DNA of 64,000 nucleotides from Pseudomonadota bacterium (GTDB lineage Bacteria; Myxococcota; Myxococcia; Myxococcales; Myxococcaceae): contig JAFAAN010000152.1 in NCBI GenBank assembly GCA_023426545.1, forward strand, positions 39,753-103,752. The letters run 5' to 3'. Of this stretch, positions 40,832 to 49,540 are shown in pieces (the stretch's first letter is position 1; each line of letters starts with the position of its first letter). Under the pieces are notes generated by a model. That model did not search any database, was not told where the DNA came from, and worked only from the letters and a program-made list of their open reading frames with translations. Made by a program: the position numbers and the translations under genes.

Positions 40832-42736
40832 ATGGCCCTCTCCGCCCTCGAGCTGCGCCCGCGCAACGCCGTGGCCCTGATGGACGCCGCGCTGCGCTTC
40901 TGCACCCGTGACGCGGGCGTGTGGGCCCTCACGCTCCCCAGCGGCGCCGCCGTCGTCGCCGCCATGCTGTACCTGGCGGAGTCGGTGCGCATGGGCTGGA
41001 TGCTCGCCCCTCCCACGCTGGCGCTGACCCTGGCGTGGTTCCTCCGGGGCCTGTGCCAGGGCGCGGCCTGCCACCACGTGCAGGAGGTGCTGCTGGGCAC
41101 CCAGGGTCCGCCCTCCGCGTGGGCGTCCCTGAAGGCCGCGCTCGCCAGGCTGCCCTCGCTCTTCATCGCCGTGGCGTACCTGATGGGCCTCAACACCCTG
41201 GTCCTGACGCTGACGTTCGGCCTGGGCTACCTCGTGCTGTCGGCCCACGGCGTGGGCTACGCGGCGGTGATGCAGGGGCGCGGCAGCCCGCTCCGGCTCT
41301 ACGGCACGTGCTCGCGGCTCCTGGGCCCTGCGCGAGGCACCGCGATGTGGGTCCGCGTCCTCATGGGCGCGCAGGTGCTGGCCTTCTTCAACCTGCACAT
41401 CGCCTTCAACGCCCTGCTCTTCGTGGGCCGCAAGCTGGTGGGCGTGGACCTGACGTTCGCCGAGCGCTTCGCCTCGCTGGACAATGCCCAGTGGCTGCTC
41501 TTCCTCGCGGCCACCACCTTCGCCCTCTTCGAGCCGGTGCGCGCCGTGGCGGCCACGCTGCTGCTGGTGGACGGGCGCGTGCGCCAGGAAGGGCTCGACC
41601 TGCTCGCCGCCGTCCAGCAGCTCCCGGCGCGGAACGTCGGGCGTCCCCTGGCCTCGCCGGGCGCATCCCGAAGCGCGGCGGTGCTGGTGGCGCTGCTCGG
41701 GCTGGGCCTGCTGGTGCCCGCCGTGGCCCACGCCGACGACGCGCCCAGGGGCTTGTCCCGCGCCGAGGCGCTGAAGCGGCTGGACGCGGTCGCCGAGGCC
41801 TGCGAGGCGGTGACGCCCGAAGACGCCGAGCACCTGTACGCGCCCGTGGAGGCCCTGGGGCCCGCGGAGGGCGTGAAGCTGGACCGCTTCGTGCGCCGCG
41901 TGGAGCGGCAGGCCTTCGACGAGGAGGACTGCGACAAGGCCGCGGGCACGCTGCTGCAAGGGCTGGCGACGCTGGGCGCCACCGTCGACGCGCAGTCGCG
42001 CGCGGACGCCCGGGCCGCCTCCGCGCGGGCGAAGGACATCCTGGCCCGTCCCGAGTTCGCGCAGGCCGCGCCCAAGGCCCCCGTGGAGAAGGACGCCGCC
42101 GAGGCCACGCCGCCGCGGGAGCCACCGGGCTGGTGGCGCCGCTTCGTCGACTGGCTGGGCGAGAAGCTCAAGGCGCTCTTCGAGCGCGACCCGCCGGCGC
42201 CGGTGGAGCCCTCGAAGCCGATGGTGTCTGGCGCCAGCGCTGCGAACGTGCTGGTGGTGGTGCTGGTGGCGCTCACGCTGGGGGTGCTGGGCCTGTTGCT
42301 GCTGCGGGCGCTGAACCGGAGCAAGCAGGAGGCGAACGGAGAAGGCGTGCAGGTGTCCACCGTGGACGCGACGACGCTCGCGGGCGCCACGGACCACGCC
42401 CTCTCCCGCCCGCCGGAGGGCTGGGCGCACCTGGCGGACGAGCTGGCCGCGCGGGGCGAGTACCGCGACGCGGTGCGCAGCCTCTACCTGGCGCTGCTGT
42501 CCCGGCTCCACCGCGACGGCGCCATCCTCTACGACGAGACGCTGAGCAACTGGGACTACCTGCGCCAGTTCCGGGGCCGCGCGGAGTGGAAGGCCCCCTT
42601 CCGGGAGCTGACGCGGCGCTTCGACTTCGCGTGGTACGGAAACCTGCCGGTGGGCGTGGAGGGCTACCACGAGTTCCGCGCCCTCACCGAGCCCCTGCTG
42701 TCCGCGCCGCCCCGCCCGGAGGTGGCCGGTGCGTGA
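40832..42736 (+). CDS. Membrane protein with C-terminal DUF4129 domain
   Basis: 634 aa. The first 230 residues hold about five membrane helices (VWALTLPSGAAVVAAMLYLA, FIAVAYLMGLNTLVLTLTFG, LMGAQVLAFFNLHIAFNALLF). Another helix (AAVLVALLGLGLLVPAVAHA) leads into a helical periplasmic segment, a last helix (NVLVVVLVALTLGVLGLLLL), and a cytoplasmic DUF4129-type domain (about 525-625: ARGEYRDAVRSLYLALLSRL, SNWDYLRQF, FAWYGN). DUF4129 proteins accompany MoxR and DUF58 proteins across bacteria, as here. Function unknown. Its 3' end overlaps the next gene by eight bases. Confidence 0.85.
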   Translation: MALSALELRPRNAVALMDAALRFCTRDAGVWALTLPSGAAVVAAMLYLAESVRMGWMLAPPTLALTLAWFLRGLCQGAACHHVQEVLLGTQGPPSAWASLKAALARLPSLFIAVAYLMGLNTLVLTLTFGLGYLVLSAHGVGYAAVMQGRGSPLRLYGTCSRLLGPARGTAMWVRVLMGAQVLAFFNLHIAFNALLFVGRKLVGVDLTFAERFASLDNAQWLLFLAATTFALFEPVRAVAATLLLVDGRVRQEGLDLLAAVQQLPARNVGRPLASPGASRSAAVLVALLGLGLLVPAVAHADDAPRGLSRAEALKRLDAVAEACEAVTPEDAEHLYAPVEALGPAEGVKLDRFVRRVERQAFDEEDCDKAAGTLLQGLATLGATVDAQSRADARAASARAKDILARPEFAQAAPKAPVEKDAAEATPPREPPGWWRRFVDWLGEKLKALFERDPPAPVEPSKPMVSGASAANVLVVVLVALTLGVLGLLLLRALNRSKQEANGEGVQVSTVDATTLAGATDHALSRPPEGWAHLADELAARGEYRDAVRSLYLALLSRLHRDGAILYDETLSNWDYLRQFRGRAEWKAPFRELTRRFDFAWYGNLPVGVEGYHEFRALTEPLLSAPPRPEVAGA

Positions 42737-44009
42737 CCGCTTCCCGCTGCTGGTGGTGGGCGGACTGCTGCTCGCCGCGGTGCTCGCCACCTTCCTCGTC
42801 CGGGGCGCCCGGCGCAACGAGTTCGCGGACACCCTGTCCACCTTCCGCGCGCAGGACGACGGCGCCCGGGCGCTCCTGCTGCTGGCCCAGGAGAGCGGCC
42901 TGCCGGTGACGCGCCACATGTCGGACATGCGCATCCTGTCCGACGCCGGGACGCCGGTGCTGCTGGCGGTGGAGGTCGATGGCGCCTACGAGGCCGACCC
43001 GGACCAGACGGCCCTGGCCGCCGTGCCGGACGCGGGCCTGGCCGACGAGGACGTGCCCCGCACCGGCTTCAACGCCTTCCGCGCCGCCGCGCTGGACACG
43101 GACGAGACGGAGAAGTTGCTGAGCCACGTGCGCGAGGGCGGCAGCCTCGTCTACGTGCCCTGGGGCTCGCGAGAGAACCCCCTCCTGGACGCCCTGGGCG
43201 TGAAGCTCTTCAAGGCGGACACCACCCTGCCCATGCGGACGCTGGTGCCGCCACAGCCCACGCCGTACACGCTGGGCGTGGAGCGCGTGGAGGCGCGGGT
43301 GCAGGCGTACCTGGAGCTGCCCGCGAGCGCCGTCCCCCTCCTGGAGGACGAGCGGCTGGGCATGTTCGTGGCGGCGGTGGTGCCCTACGGACAGGGCCAG
43401 GTGCTGCTGGCGGGCGCGCCGGAGCTGGCCATGAACCAGGCGCTCGCGCGCGCGGACAACGCGCAGTTCTGGCTGAGCGCGCTGGCCGCGCTGGGGCCGG
43501 GCCCCTACGCGTTCGACGAGTTCCACCACGGCTTCACCAACGAGCGCTCGGTGGTGGACTTCGCGCGCCGCTACGGCCTGCACTTCGCCGTGCTGCAGCT
43601 GCTGGTCGGCGTGGCGCTGTGGTCGGTGTCACTCAAGCGCTTCGGCCGTCCGCGGCCACCGCCCGAGTCCGCGCGCGTGGGCGCCACCGACGCGCTCTTC
43701 GCCATGGGCCGCCTGTACCGCGAGGGCCGCCACCACGAGTTCGCGGCGGGCCTCGTCCTCCGCGGCCTCACGCAGGAGCTGGCCCTGCACGCCGGCCTGC
43801 CGCCGCACGCCCCCGCCGACGTCGTCACGCGGGGCCTGCGCGAGCGCGGGCGCGCGGACCTGGCCGAGGGCCTGGAGACCCTCACCACCGAGGCGGCCTC
43901 GGTGGCCCGCGACACGGACCTCCAGCAGCTCGCCGGAAACGCGGCGCGGCTGCGCCAACGCCTCCATTCCGCCGGCGCTGCCCGGCCCAGCCCTTCCGGT
44001 ACGACATGA
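42729..44009 (+). CDS. DUF4350-family membrane protein
   Basis: 426 aa from GTG 42729, inside the end of the previous gene. An N-terminal membrane helix (FPLLVVGGLLLAAVLATFLV), then an extracytoplasmic domain of DUF4350 type (LLLLAQESGLPVTRHMSDM, GGSLVYVPWG, GQGQVLLAGAPELAMNQALA, FDEFHHG), a second helix (LHFAVLQLLVGVALWSVSL) and a cytoplasmic helical tail. The fold resembles a glutamine-amidotransferase-like Rossmann domain without obvious catalytic residues. Always found with MoxR/DUF58 partners; overlaps the moxR start by ATGA. Confidence 0.85.
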   Translation: MRDRFPLLVVGGLLLAAVLATFLVRGARRNEFADTLSTFRAQDDGARALLLLAQESGLPVTRHMSDMRILSDAGTPVLLAVEVDGAYEADPDQTALAAVPDAGLADEDVPRTGFNAFRAAALDTDETEKLLSHVREGGSLVYVPWGSRENPLLDALGVKLFKADTTLPMRTLVPPQPTPYTLGVERVEARVQAYLELPASAVPLLEDERLGMFVAAVVPYGQGQVLLAGAPELAMNQALARADNAQFWLSALAALGPGPYAFDEFHHGFTNERSVVDFARRYGLHFAVLQLLVGVALWSVSLKRFGRPRPPPESARVGATDALFAMGRLYREGRHHEFAAGLVLRGLTQELALHAGLPPHAPADVVTRGLRERGRADLAEGLETLTTEAASVARDTDLQQLAGNAARLRQRLHSAGAARPSPSGTT

Positions 44010-45004
44010 ACGACACCCTGCTCGCCCCCTCTTCCGTCCCGGCTGGCGCCGCCGTGCGCGCCGCCCATGCCATCCGCGAGGCCGTGCTGAGCGAGGTCCG
44101 CAAGGCCGTGGTCGGCCAGGACGAGGCGCTGGAGCTGATGCTCGTCGGCCTCATCGCCGGGGGCCACCTCCTGCTGGAGGGCGTGCCCGGCGTGGCCAAG
44201 ACGCTGATGGCCAAGGCCCTGTCGCGCAGCATCGGCGCGGAGTTCAAGCGCATCCAGTTCACCCCGGACCTGATGCCCGCGGACATCCTGGGCACCAGCA
44301 TCTTCGACCTGAAGACACAGGCCTTCACGCTGGTGCGCGGCCCCATCTTCACGGACCTGCTGCTGGCGGACGAAATCAACCGCGCCCCGGCCAAGACGCA
44401 GTCCGCGCTGCTGGAGGCCATGCAGGAGCGCTCGGTGTCCATGGAGGGCCGCGTGCTGCCGCTCTCCCCGCTCTTCACGGTGTTCGCCACGCAGAACCCC
44501 GTGGAGTCGGAAGGGACGTACCCGCTGCCCGAGGCGCAGCTCGACCGCTTCCTCCTCAAAATCGAGGTGGGCTACCCGGCGCCGGAGGAGGAGGACGCGA
44601 TCCTGGCCTCGGTGCACCGCGGCTTCGACGCGGGTGACCTGCAGCGCGCGGGCGTCACCGCCACCGTCGAGAAGGACGCCCTGCTGAGCGCGCGGGGTGC
44701 GCTCAACGAGGTGACGGTGGAGCCTCCGGTGCTGGCCTACGTCCGCAAGCTGGTGGCGGCCACGCGCTCGTCCAGCCGCATCCGCCTGGGCGCCGGGCCG
44801 CGCGCGGGCGTGCACCTGCTCCTGGCGGCCAAGGCCCTGGCGGCGCTGCGCGGGCGCGGCTTCGTCACGCCGGACGACATCCGCTTCCTGGCGGGGCCCG
44901 TGCTGAAGCACCGCCTGCTGCTGTCGCCGGACGCGGAGCTGGACGGGGCCACGCCGTCGGACGTGCTGCGCGAGGTGGTGCACGGCGTCGAGGTCCCCCG
45001 GTGA
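44006..45004 (+). CDS. moxR: MoxR-family AAA+ ATPase
   Basis: 332 aa from ATG 44006. Walker A GVPGVAKT, Walker B LLLADEINRAPAKTQSALLE, sensor 1 FATQNPVESEGTYPLPEAQLDRF, sensor 2 region SSRIRLGAGPRAG. Typical MoxR size. MoxR proteins are chaperone-like ATPases that mature protein complexes together with VWA/DUF58 partners; the DUF58 gene follows with a GTGA overlap. All catalytic residues are present. Confidence 0.95.
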   Translation: MNDTLLAPSSVPAGAAVRAAHAIREAVLSEVRKAVVGQDEALELMLVGLIAGGHLLLEGVPGVAKTLMAKALSRSIGAEFKRIQFTPDLMPADILGTSIFDLKTQAFTLVRGPIFTDLLLADEINRAPAKTQSALLEAMQERSVSMEGRVLPLSPLFTVFATQNPVESEGTYPLPEAQLDRFLLKIEVGYPAPEEEDAILASVHRGFDAGDLQRAGVTATVEKDALLSARGALNEVTVEPPVLAYVRKLVAATRSSSRIRLGAGPRAGVHLLLAAKALAALRGRGFVTPDDIRFLAGPVLKHRLLLSPDAELDGATPSDVLREVVHGVEVPR

Positions 45005-46308
45005 TTCCCACCCCGCGCCTGTGGGTGCTGCTGGCGCTGCTCGCGCTGCCCATGATGCTGGCGGGCTTCAGCCCCGGCCTGGGCGGCGCCGTGCTCGCGC
45101 TGGACGCGCTGGCGCTGGCGCTCGCGGTGCTGGACGGCCTCTCCGCTCGGCGGGCCCGGCTGGAGGTCCAGCGGGTGCTGCCGGCGCGGCTCAACGTGGG
45201 CGTGGCCAACAAGGTGGTGCTGCGGCTGATTCACCGCGGCGGCGCCCCCATCCAGGTCCGCGTCCGCGACGATGTGCCAGACGGCTTCGGCGCCACGCCC
45301 GAGGAGGCGCCGCTGCGCCTGCCCGCGCAGAGCGAATCCCGTTGGGTGTACCGCGTGACGCCGGGCAAGCGTGGCCGCTTCGAGTTCGGCGATGTCCACG
45401 TGCGCGTGCGCGGACCGCTGGGGCTGGTGTCACACGAGCGGGTGTTCCCCGCCGCCCAGAGCATCGCCGTGTACCCGGACCTGCGCGGCGCCAGCCGGCT
45501 GCTGCTGTCCGGTGCGGCGCTGGACCTGGTGAACCTGGGCCTGCGGCAGCTCCGGCGCGACGGGCGCGGCAGCGAGTTCGCGCGCCTGCGCGACTATGCC
45601 CAGGGCGACAGCGTGCGGGACGTGGACTGGAAGGCCACCGCGCGCCGGGGGCGTCCGGTGACGCGCGTGCTGGAGTCGGAGCGCTCGCAGTCCATCCTCA
45701 TCTGCGTGGACGCGGGCCGCTCCATGGCCGCGCAGGTGGACGGGCTCACCAAGCTGGACCACGCGGTGAACGCAGCCCTCTTCCTGGCCTTCGTGGCCGT
45801 GCGCAACGGGGACCGCGTGGGGCTGGCCGTCTTCGCGGATGGCGTGAAGGCCTACCTCCCGCCCGCGGCAGGCCGCGCGCAGTACCGGAAGATGGTGGAC
45901 ACGCTCTACGGCACCACGCCCAGCCTGACGTACGTGGACTACCTGGCCCTCTTCAAGGAGCTGAACGTCCGTCTCACGCGCCGCAGCTTGCTGTGCGTCT
46001 TCACGGACTTCCTGGACGAGGAGCAGGCCGCCACCATGGTGGCGCCGCTGCACCGGCTGGCGCGGCGGCACGTGCCCCTGTGCCTGTCGGTGAAGGACAC
46101 CGCGCTCCAGAAGCTGCTGCGCACGCCGCCGCCCGGACCGGAAGAGGCGTTCCAGCACGCGGTGGCGTCGGAGCTGCTCACGGACCGCGAGGTACTCAAG
46201 GCGCGGGTGAGCCAGGGCGGCGTGCAGATGCTCGACGTGCAGCCGGACGAGCTGAGCCTCGCGGCCGTCAACCGCTACCTGGACATCAAGGCGCGCGGCG
46301 TGCTGTAG
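45001..46308 (+). CDS. DUF58 (VWA-like) membrane protein
   Basis: 435 aa from GTG 45001, overlapping the moxR stop. Two N-terminal membrane helices (WVLLALLALPMMLAGFSPGL and the following Leu/Ala-rich stretch), a beta-sandwich, and the DUF58 core (about 175-300) with GRGSEFARLRDYAQGDSVRD, VDWKATARRGRPV, and a partial MIDAS motif ICVDAGRSMAA (D-x-G-x-S). The usual partner and likely substrate-binding subunit of MoxR. Last gene of the operon; a hairpin follows. Confidence 0.92.
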   Translation: MIPTPRLWVLLALLALPMMLAGFSPGLGGAVLALDALALALAVLDGLSARRARLEVQRVLPARLNVGVANKVVLRLIHRGGAPIQVRVRDDVPDGFGATPEEAPLRLPAQSESRWVYRVTPGKRGRFEFGDVHVRVRGPLGLVSHERVFPAAQSIAVYPDLRGASRLLLSGAALDLVNLGLRQLRRDGRGSEFARLRDYAQGDSVRDVDWKATARRGRPVTRVLESERSQSILICVDAGRSMAAQVDGLTKLDHAVNAALFLAFVAVRNGDRVGLAVFADGVKAYLPPAAGRAQYRKMVDTLYGTTPSLTYVDYLALFKELNVRLTRRSLLCVFTDFLDEEQAATMVAPLHRLARRHVPLCLSVKDTALQKLLRTPPPGPEEAFQHAVASELLTDREVLKARVSQGGVQMLDVQPDELSLAAVNRYLDIKARGVL

Positions 46309-46319
46309 GGCCGGCGAAG

Positions 46320-46348
46320 GCAGCCCCGCCAGGAGGAGGCGCGGCTGC
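46320..46348 (+). terminator. Terminator hairpin of the DUF4129-DUF58 operon
   Basis: GCAGCCCCGCC (46320-46330) pairs with GGCGCGGCTGC (46338-46348) with one mismatch and a seven-base loop, just after the DUF58 stop. No T-tract. Confidence 0.5.
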
Positions 46349-46422
46349 TCCGGCGCGGGGTAGCGGCGCCACCCACCCCTCCAGGACGCGCAAGGGCCTC
46401 CCAGGAGGCGCGATGGGTGGGC

Positions 46423-46887
46423 TCACTCGCCGGAGGCCGCGGATGGCAGAAGCGCCGCGGGAAGCGGCAGCCACCCCATGAAGCGGGTGTCCGGCACGTC
46501 GCCGCGCGCGCGGTGCAGCACCTGCTTGAAGCGGGCGTAGACGCGGAAGAAGCGCTCCAGGCCGGCGCGCTCCGCGTCCGTCAGCGGGGCGGTGGCGCAT
46601 ATCACCTTCGGGTCGCCGCGCCCCGCGTCGACGAAGCCGATGACGCCCACCACCGGCACGCGCAGGCGCTGCCCCAGCGCGAGGCGGGGTCCCAGCACCA
46701 CGGCGTCGAGCGGGTCCCCCTCATCCGAGGTGAGCCCGGGGATGCTGCCGTAGTTGTACGGGCACGGCAGCGGTGACACGAAGTCCACGGCTCCGTCGGC
46801 GCGGCGCTTCACGAAGGAGAAGCGCGGGCACTCGATGAGGACCTCCGGCTCGCTCGGCAACGGCGGCACCCAGAGCCGCTCATCCAT
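46423..46887 (-). CDS. Divergent family I inorganic pyrophosphatase
   Basis: 154 aa from ATG at 46887; E. coli Ppa is 176. The core is recognisable: PYNYGSIPG, DEGDPLDAVVLGPRL, FVDAGRGDPKVI. Compared with E. coli Ppa, D67 and D70 are kept (D58, D61) but D65 is replaced by Glu (E56). The segment aligned with R43 reads FVSPLP and lacks the Arg. D97, D102 and K104 equivalents (D..GD.K) are kept. It may hydrolyse pyrophosphate weakly or a related substrate; a canonical enzyme elsewhere would be expected. It starts within the last eight bases of the spoIIM gene, so the two are coupled. Confidence 0.85.
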   Translation of the reverse strand: MDERLWVPPLPSEPEVLIECPRFSFVKRRADGAVDFVSPLPCPYNYGSIPGLTSDEGDPLDAVVLGPRLALGQRLRVPVVGVIGFVDAGRGDPKVICATAPLTDAERAGLERFFRVYARFKQVLHRARGDVPDTRFMGWLPLPAALLPSAASGE

Positions 46888-47884
46888 GGGCGTCGTCCGG
46901 CGCCGCGCGGCCTCCGCGCAGCCATGCTGACATCAGGTAGGCATACACGCCCGCGCCCACCGTCAGCGCGAACGACACCTTGAAGGCCACCGACAGCTTG
47001 GGCGGATGGACCTGGGACACCGTGCCCTCGATGAACCCCGCGAGCACGAAGAGGGCGAGCGTGCCGAACAGCAGCTTCACCGCCGTCACCGCCTCGCGCC
47101 GCACGGCCAGTCCCCGGGGCAGCCCTCGGGGCGCCACCATGCCCCGAGCAATCACCAGTCCCGCGGCGCCCGCGATGCAGATGGCCGTAATCTCCGGGAT
47201 GCCGTGCGGGAGGATCCACGCCCAGAACCAGCCCGCCATGCCCTTGGCCGTGTAGACGTGCGCGAGCGCGCCCAGGAACAGGCCGTTGACGAACAGCATC
47301 AGCGCCGTGCCCAGCCCCACGGTGATGCCCAGCGCGAAGGCCAGGAAGGCCACCTGGATGTTGTGGGTGAAGAGGAAGGTGGTGAACTGGGCCTGTTGCT
47401 GCACGGTCATCCCCTCCCCCGCGGCCTCGTCCGCCGCGCGCTGGATGGGGTCCAGGTTCAGGTGCTCGGCGGGCACGAGGTAGTGGGCCGCGTCCGGGTC
47501 CACCATCATCCCCACGTACCCGAAGCCCACGCCGGCCAGCAGCAACAGCAGCGACGCCACGTACATCCGCCACTCGCGGCGCAGCAGCTCGGGGAAGCCC
47601 CGCGCCACGAAGCCCCACACGTCCGCGGCGCGCGGCCGGCGGCCCGGGTACGTCAGCGCATACGCCCGGCCCACCAGGTCGTTGAGGTAGGCATTCACGT
47701 CCGCGGAGCCGCTGCGCGCGCGCACCCACAGCAGGTCGCTGGAGACGGCGCGGTACAGCCTGCCCAGCGCTCGGGCATCCTCCAGGCTCAACGCGCGCAG
47801 GCCCCGCGTCTCGGACCGGTCCAGCAGCGACTCCAGTTGCTCCCAGCGTGGCCTGCGGGACTCGATGAACTCCGCCATCTCCAT
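46880..47884 (-). CDS. SpoIIM/DUF95-family membrane protein
   Basis: 334 aa from ATG at 47884 (a second ATG at 47878 is possible). A cytoplasmic helical start, then about five or six membrane helices (MYVASLLLLLAGVGFGYVGM, IQVAFLAFALGITVGLGTAL, GMAGWFWAWILPHGIPEITA, AVKLLFGTLALFVLAGFIEG, FKVSFALTVGAGVYAYLMSA). The PHGIPEI signature with the following IAGAAGLVIARG is diagnostic of the SpoIIM family (integral membrane DUF95). In Bacillus SpoIIM helps engulfment; elsewhere the family travels with RDD, DUF58 and MoxR genes, all of which are in this window. TAGAGT (minus strand, 47898-47893) is eight bases before the start and there is no Shine-Dalgarno. Confidence 0.9.
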   Translation of the reverse strand: MEMAEFIESRRPRWEQLESLLDRSETRGLRALSLEDARALGRLYRAVSSDLLWVRARSGSADVNAYLNDLVGRAYALTYPGRRPRAADVWGFVARGFPELLRREWRMYVASLLLLLAGVGFGYVGMMVDPDAAHYLVPAEHLNLDPIQRAADEAAGEGMTVQQQAQFTTFLFTHNIQVAFLAFALGITVGLGTALMLFVNGLFLGALAHVYTAKGMAGWFWAWILPHGIPEITAICIAGAAGLVIARGMVAPRGLPRGLAVRREAVTAVKLLFGTLALFVLAGFIEGTVSQVHPPKLSVAFKVSFALTVGAGVYAYLMSAWLRGGRAAPDDAHG

Positions 47885-47941
47885 GGCCGGACACTCTAGC
47901 CCAGCGAAGCCGCGGGCCACCCTGCCCTCGGCGGAGGCTTT

Positions 47942-49471
47942 GTGGGAAAACGCGGGGCCATGACGTGTCGGATGGCGTTGCTGGGGTGCCTGCTCGTCCT
48001 GCTTTCGGGATGCACCGGAATGCGTGCCCTGTGTCCCCTGGAGGGAGGCCGCCCCTGGGTGGAGGTGCGCAGTCCGCACTTCAGCGTCCGCACGAACCTG
48101 GATGCGCGGACGGCGAGGGAGGCGGCGCACGAGCTGGAGATGCTCCGCCAGGGGCTGCTCCAGGCCTGGGGCGGCAGCTTCGACCCGCCGGGCACGGTGG
48201 ACATCATCGTCCTCCACAACCGGAGCGCGCTGGAGGAGTTCACCAACATCCGCATCGAGGGCTTCTCCACCAGCACCGAGGATGGCCCGCTGCTGGTGAT
48301 GGCCGGGCACGCCTACGCGCTCAGCGAGGCCACCGCGGACATCACCACGCAGGCCCATGAGCTGACGCACTACCTCTCCGAGCTGGCGCTCGTGCGCCAG
48401 CCGCGCTGGCTATCGGAGGGGCTGGCCGGCTACCTGGAGACCATCGCCCTTCGGCCGGAGCGGCGCGAGGTCATCCTCGGGCGGCTCCACGAGCCCTTCT
48501 ACAACCTCGTGCGGCGCCAGGGCTGGCGCACGCTCGAGGAGCTGTGGGAATGGGAGCGCAAGGGGATGCTCGGCACCGCCGAGTCGCGGCAGTACTACGC
48601 GTCCTCGTGGCTGTGGGTTCACTTCTTCATCAGCCGCCACGGCGCGCGCTTCGAGGACTTCCAGAAGCGGCTCATGCACGGCGAGGACCCTCGGCAAGCC
48701 TTCGACGCCGCCTTCCACGGCGCGAACGACCTTCCTGGGGAGCTCAACGGCTACGTCCGGCACCCCGGCCACGTGAGCTACCGCATCACCACCGCGCCGC
48801 TGGCGCCGGTGACGAGCCCCCTCCAGACGCGCCCCATGCGCGCGGCCGAGGTGCACGCCATCCGCGCGCAGCTCTTCCTGATGACGCCGGGCGCGGCGAC
48901 GCTGGAGGAGCGGCTGCCCCTCATCGAGCGGGAGATGGACCAGGCCACGCGCGAGGAGCCGGGCAACGTCGACGCCATGCTGCTGCGCATCCGCTCCACC
49001 GAGGACCCCTTCCGCCGGCTCGCCCTGGCCCGGGAGTTGGTGGAGCGGCACCCCGTCAGCGGCCATGCGTGGAACGCGCTGGCGCAGGCCCTGGACGCGG
49101 CGGGCAACACGTCCGACGAGCAGGAGGCCGCCCGCCTGCGCGCGGTGGAGCTGCTGCCCGACAGCGTGAGCGCGCAGAACGGGCTGGCCGGCTTCTACGC
49201 GCGCACGGCCCAGCCGGAGAAGGGCCTGGCCGCGGCGCAGCGGGCCCTGTCGCTGGCCCCGGGCAACGCCGCCGTGCTGGACACCTGGTCCACCATCCTC
49301 TTCCAGTTGGGCCGCTGCCCGGAGGCGCTGGATGCCCAGCAGCTCGCGGTGGACATGCTGCACGAGGGAACGCCGCAGCGGCTGCGGCGCACGGTGAACG
49401 ACACGCTGGCCCGCTACCAGGCGGTGTGCGGCGCCGGCGCCCTCCCAGCGACCGTGACGCCATCCCCCTGA
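47942..49471 (+). CDS. Peptidase MA-like metalloprotease lipoprotein with TPR repeats
   Basis: 509 aa. GTG 47942 is chosen because GGAGG (47933-47937) precedes it; ATG 47960 would also leave the lipoprotein signal (MALLGCLLVLLSGC). After the lipid-anchored Cys, a gluzincin-type domain carries the zinc motif H-E-L-T-H in ITTQAHELTHYLSEL, with the third-ligand region RWLSEGLAGYLE (Glu) downstream. TPR-like helices from about 345 to 490 (HAWNALAQALDAAGNTSDEQ, GLAGFYARTAQPEKGLAAAQ, PGNAAVLDTWSTILFQLGRC). Likely acts on periplasmic or outer-membrane proteins. Substrate unknown. Confidence 0.87.
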   Translation: MGKRGAMTCRMALLGCLLVLLSGCTGMRALCPLEGGRPWVEVRSPHFSVRTNLDARTAREAAHELEMLRQGLLQAWGGSFDPPGTVDIIVLHNRSALEEFTNIRIEGFSTSTEDGPLLVMAGHAYALSEATADITTQAHELTHYLSELALVRQPRWLSEGLAGYLETIALRPERREVILGRLHEPFYNLVRRQGWRTLEELWEWERKGMLGTAESRQYYASSWLWVHFFISRHGARFEDFQKRLMHGEDPRQAFDAAFHGANDLPGELNGYVRHPGHVSYRITTAPLAPVTSPLQTRPMRAAEVHAIRAQLFLMTPGAATLEERLPLIEREMDQATREEPGNVDAMLLRIRSTEDPFRRLALARELVERHPVSGHAWNALAQALDAAGNTSDEQEAARLRAVELLPDSVSAQNGLAGFYARTAQPEKGLAAAQRALSLAPGNAAVLDTWSTILFQLGRCPEALDAQQLAVDMLHEGTPQRLRRTVNDTLARYQAVCGAGALPATVTPSP

Positions 49472-49480
49472 AACGACGAA

Positions 49481-49515
49481 GCGCCGGAAGGGCCCAGGTG
49501 GGGCTCCTCCGGCGC
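49481..49515. terminator. Two-way terminator hairpin between convergent genes
   Basis: GCGCCGGAAGGGCCC (49481-49495) pairs with GGGCTCCTCCGGCGC (49501-49515), 13 of 15 positions, five-base loop, in the 69 bp between two genes that end toward each other. Confidence 0.6.
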
Positions 49516-49540
49516 CTCGGGCACCCCGCGAAGGCAGGGG

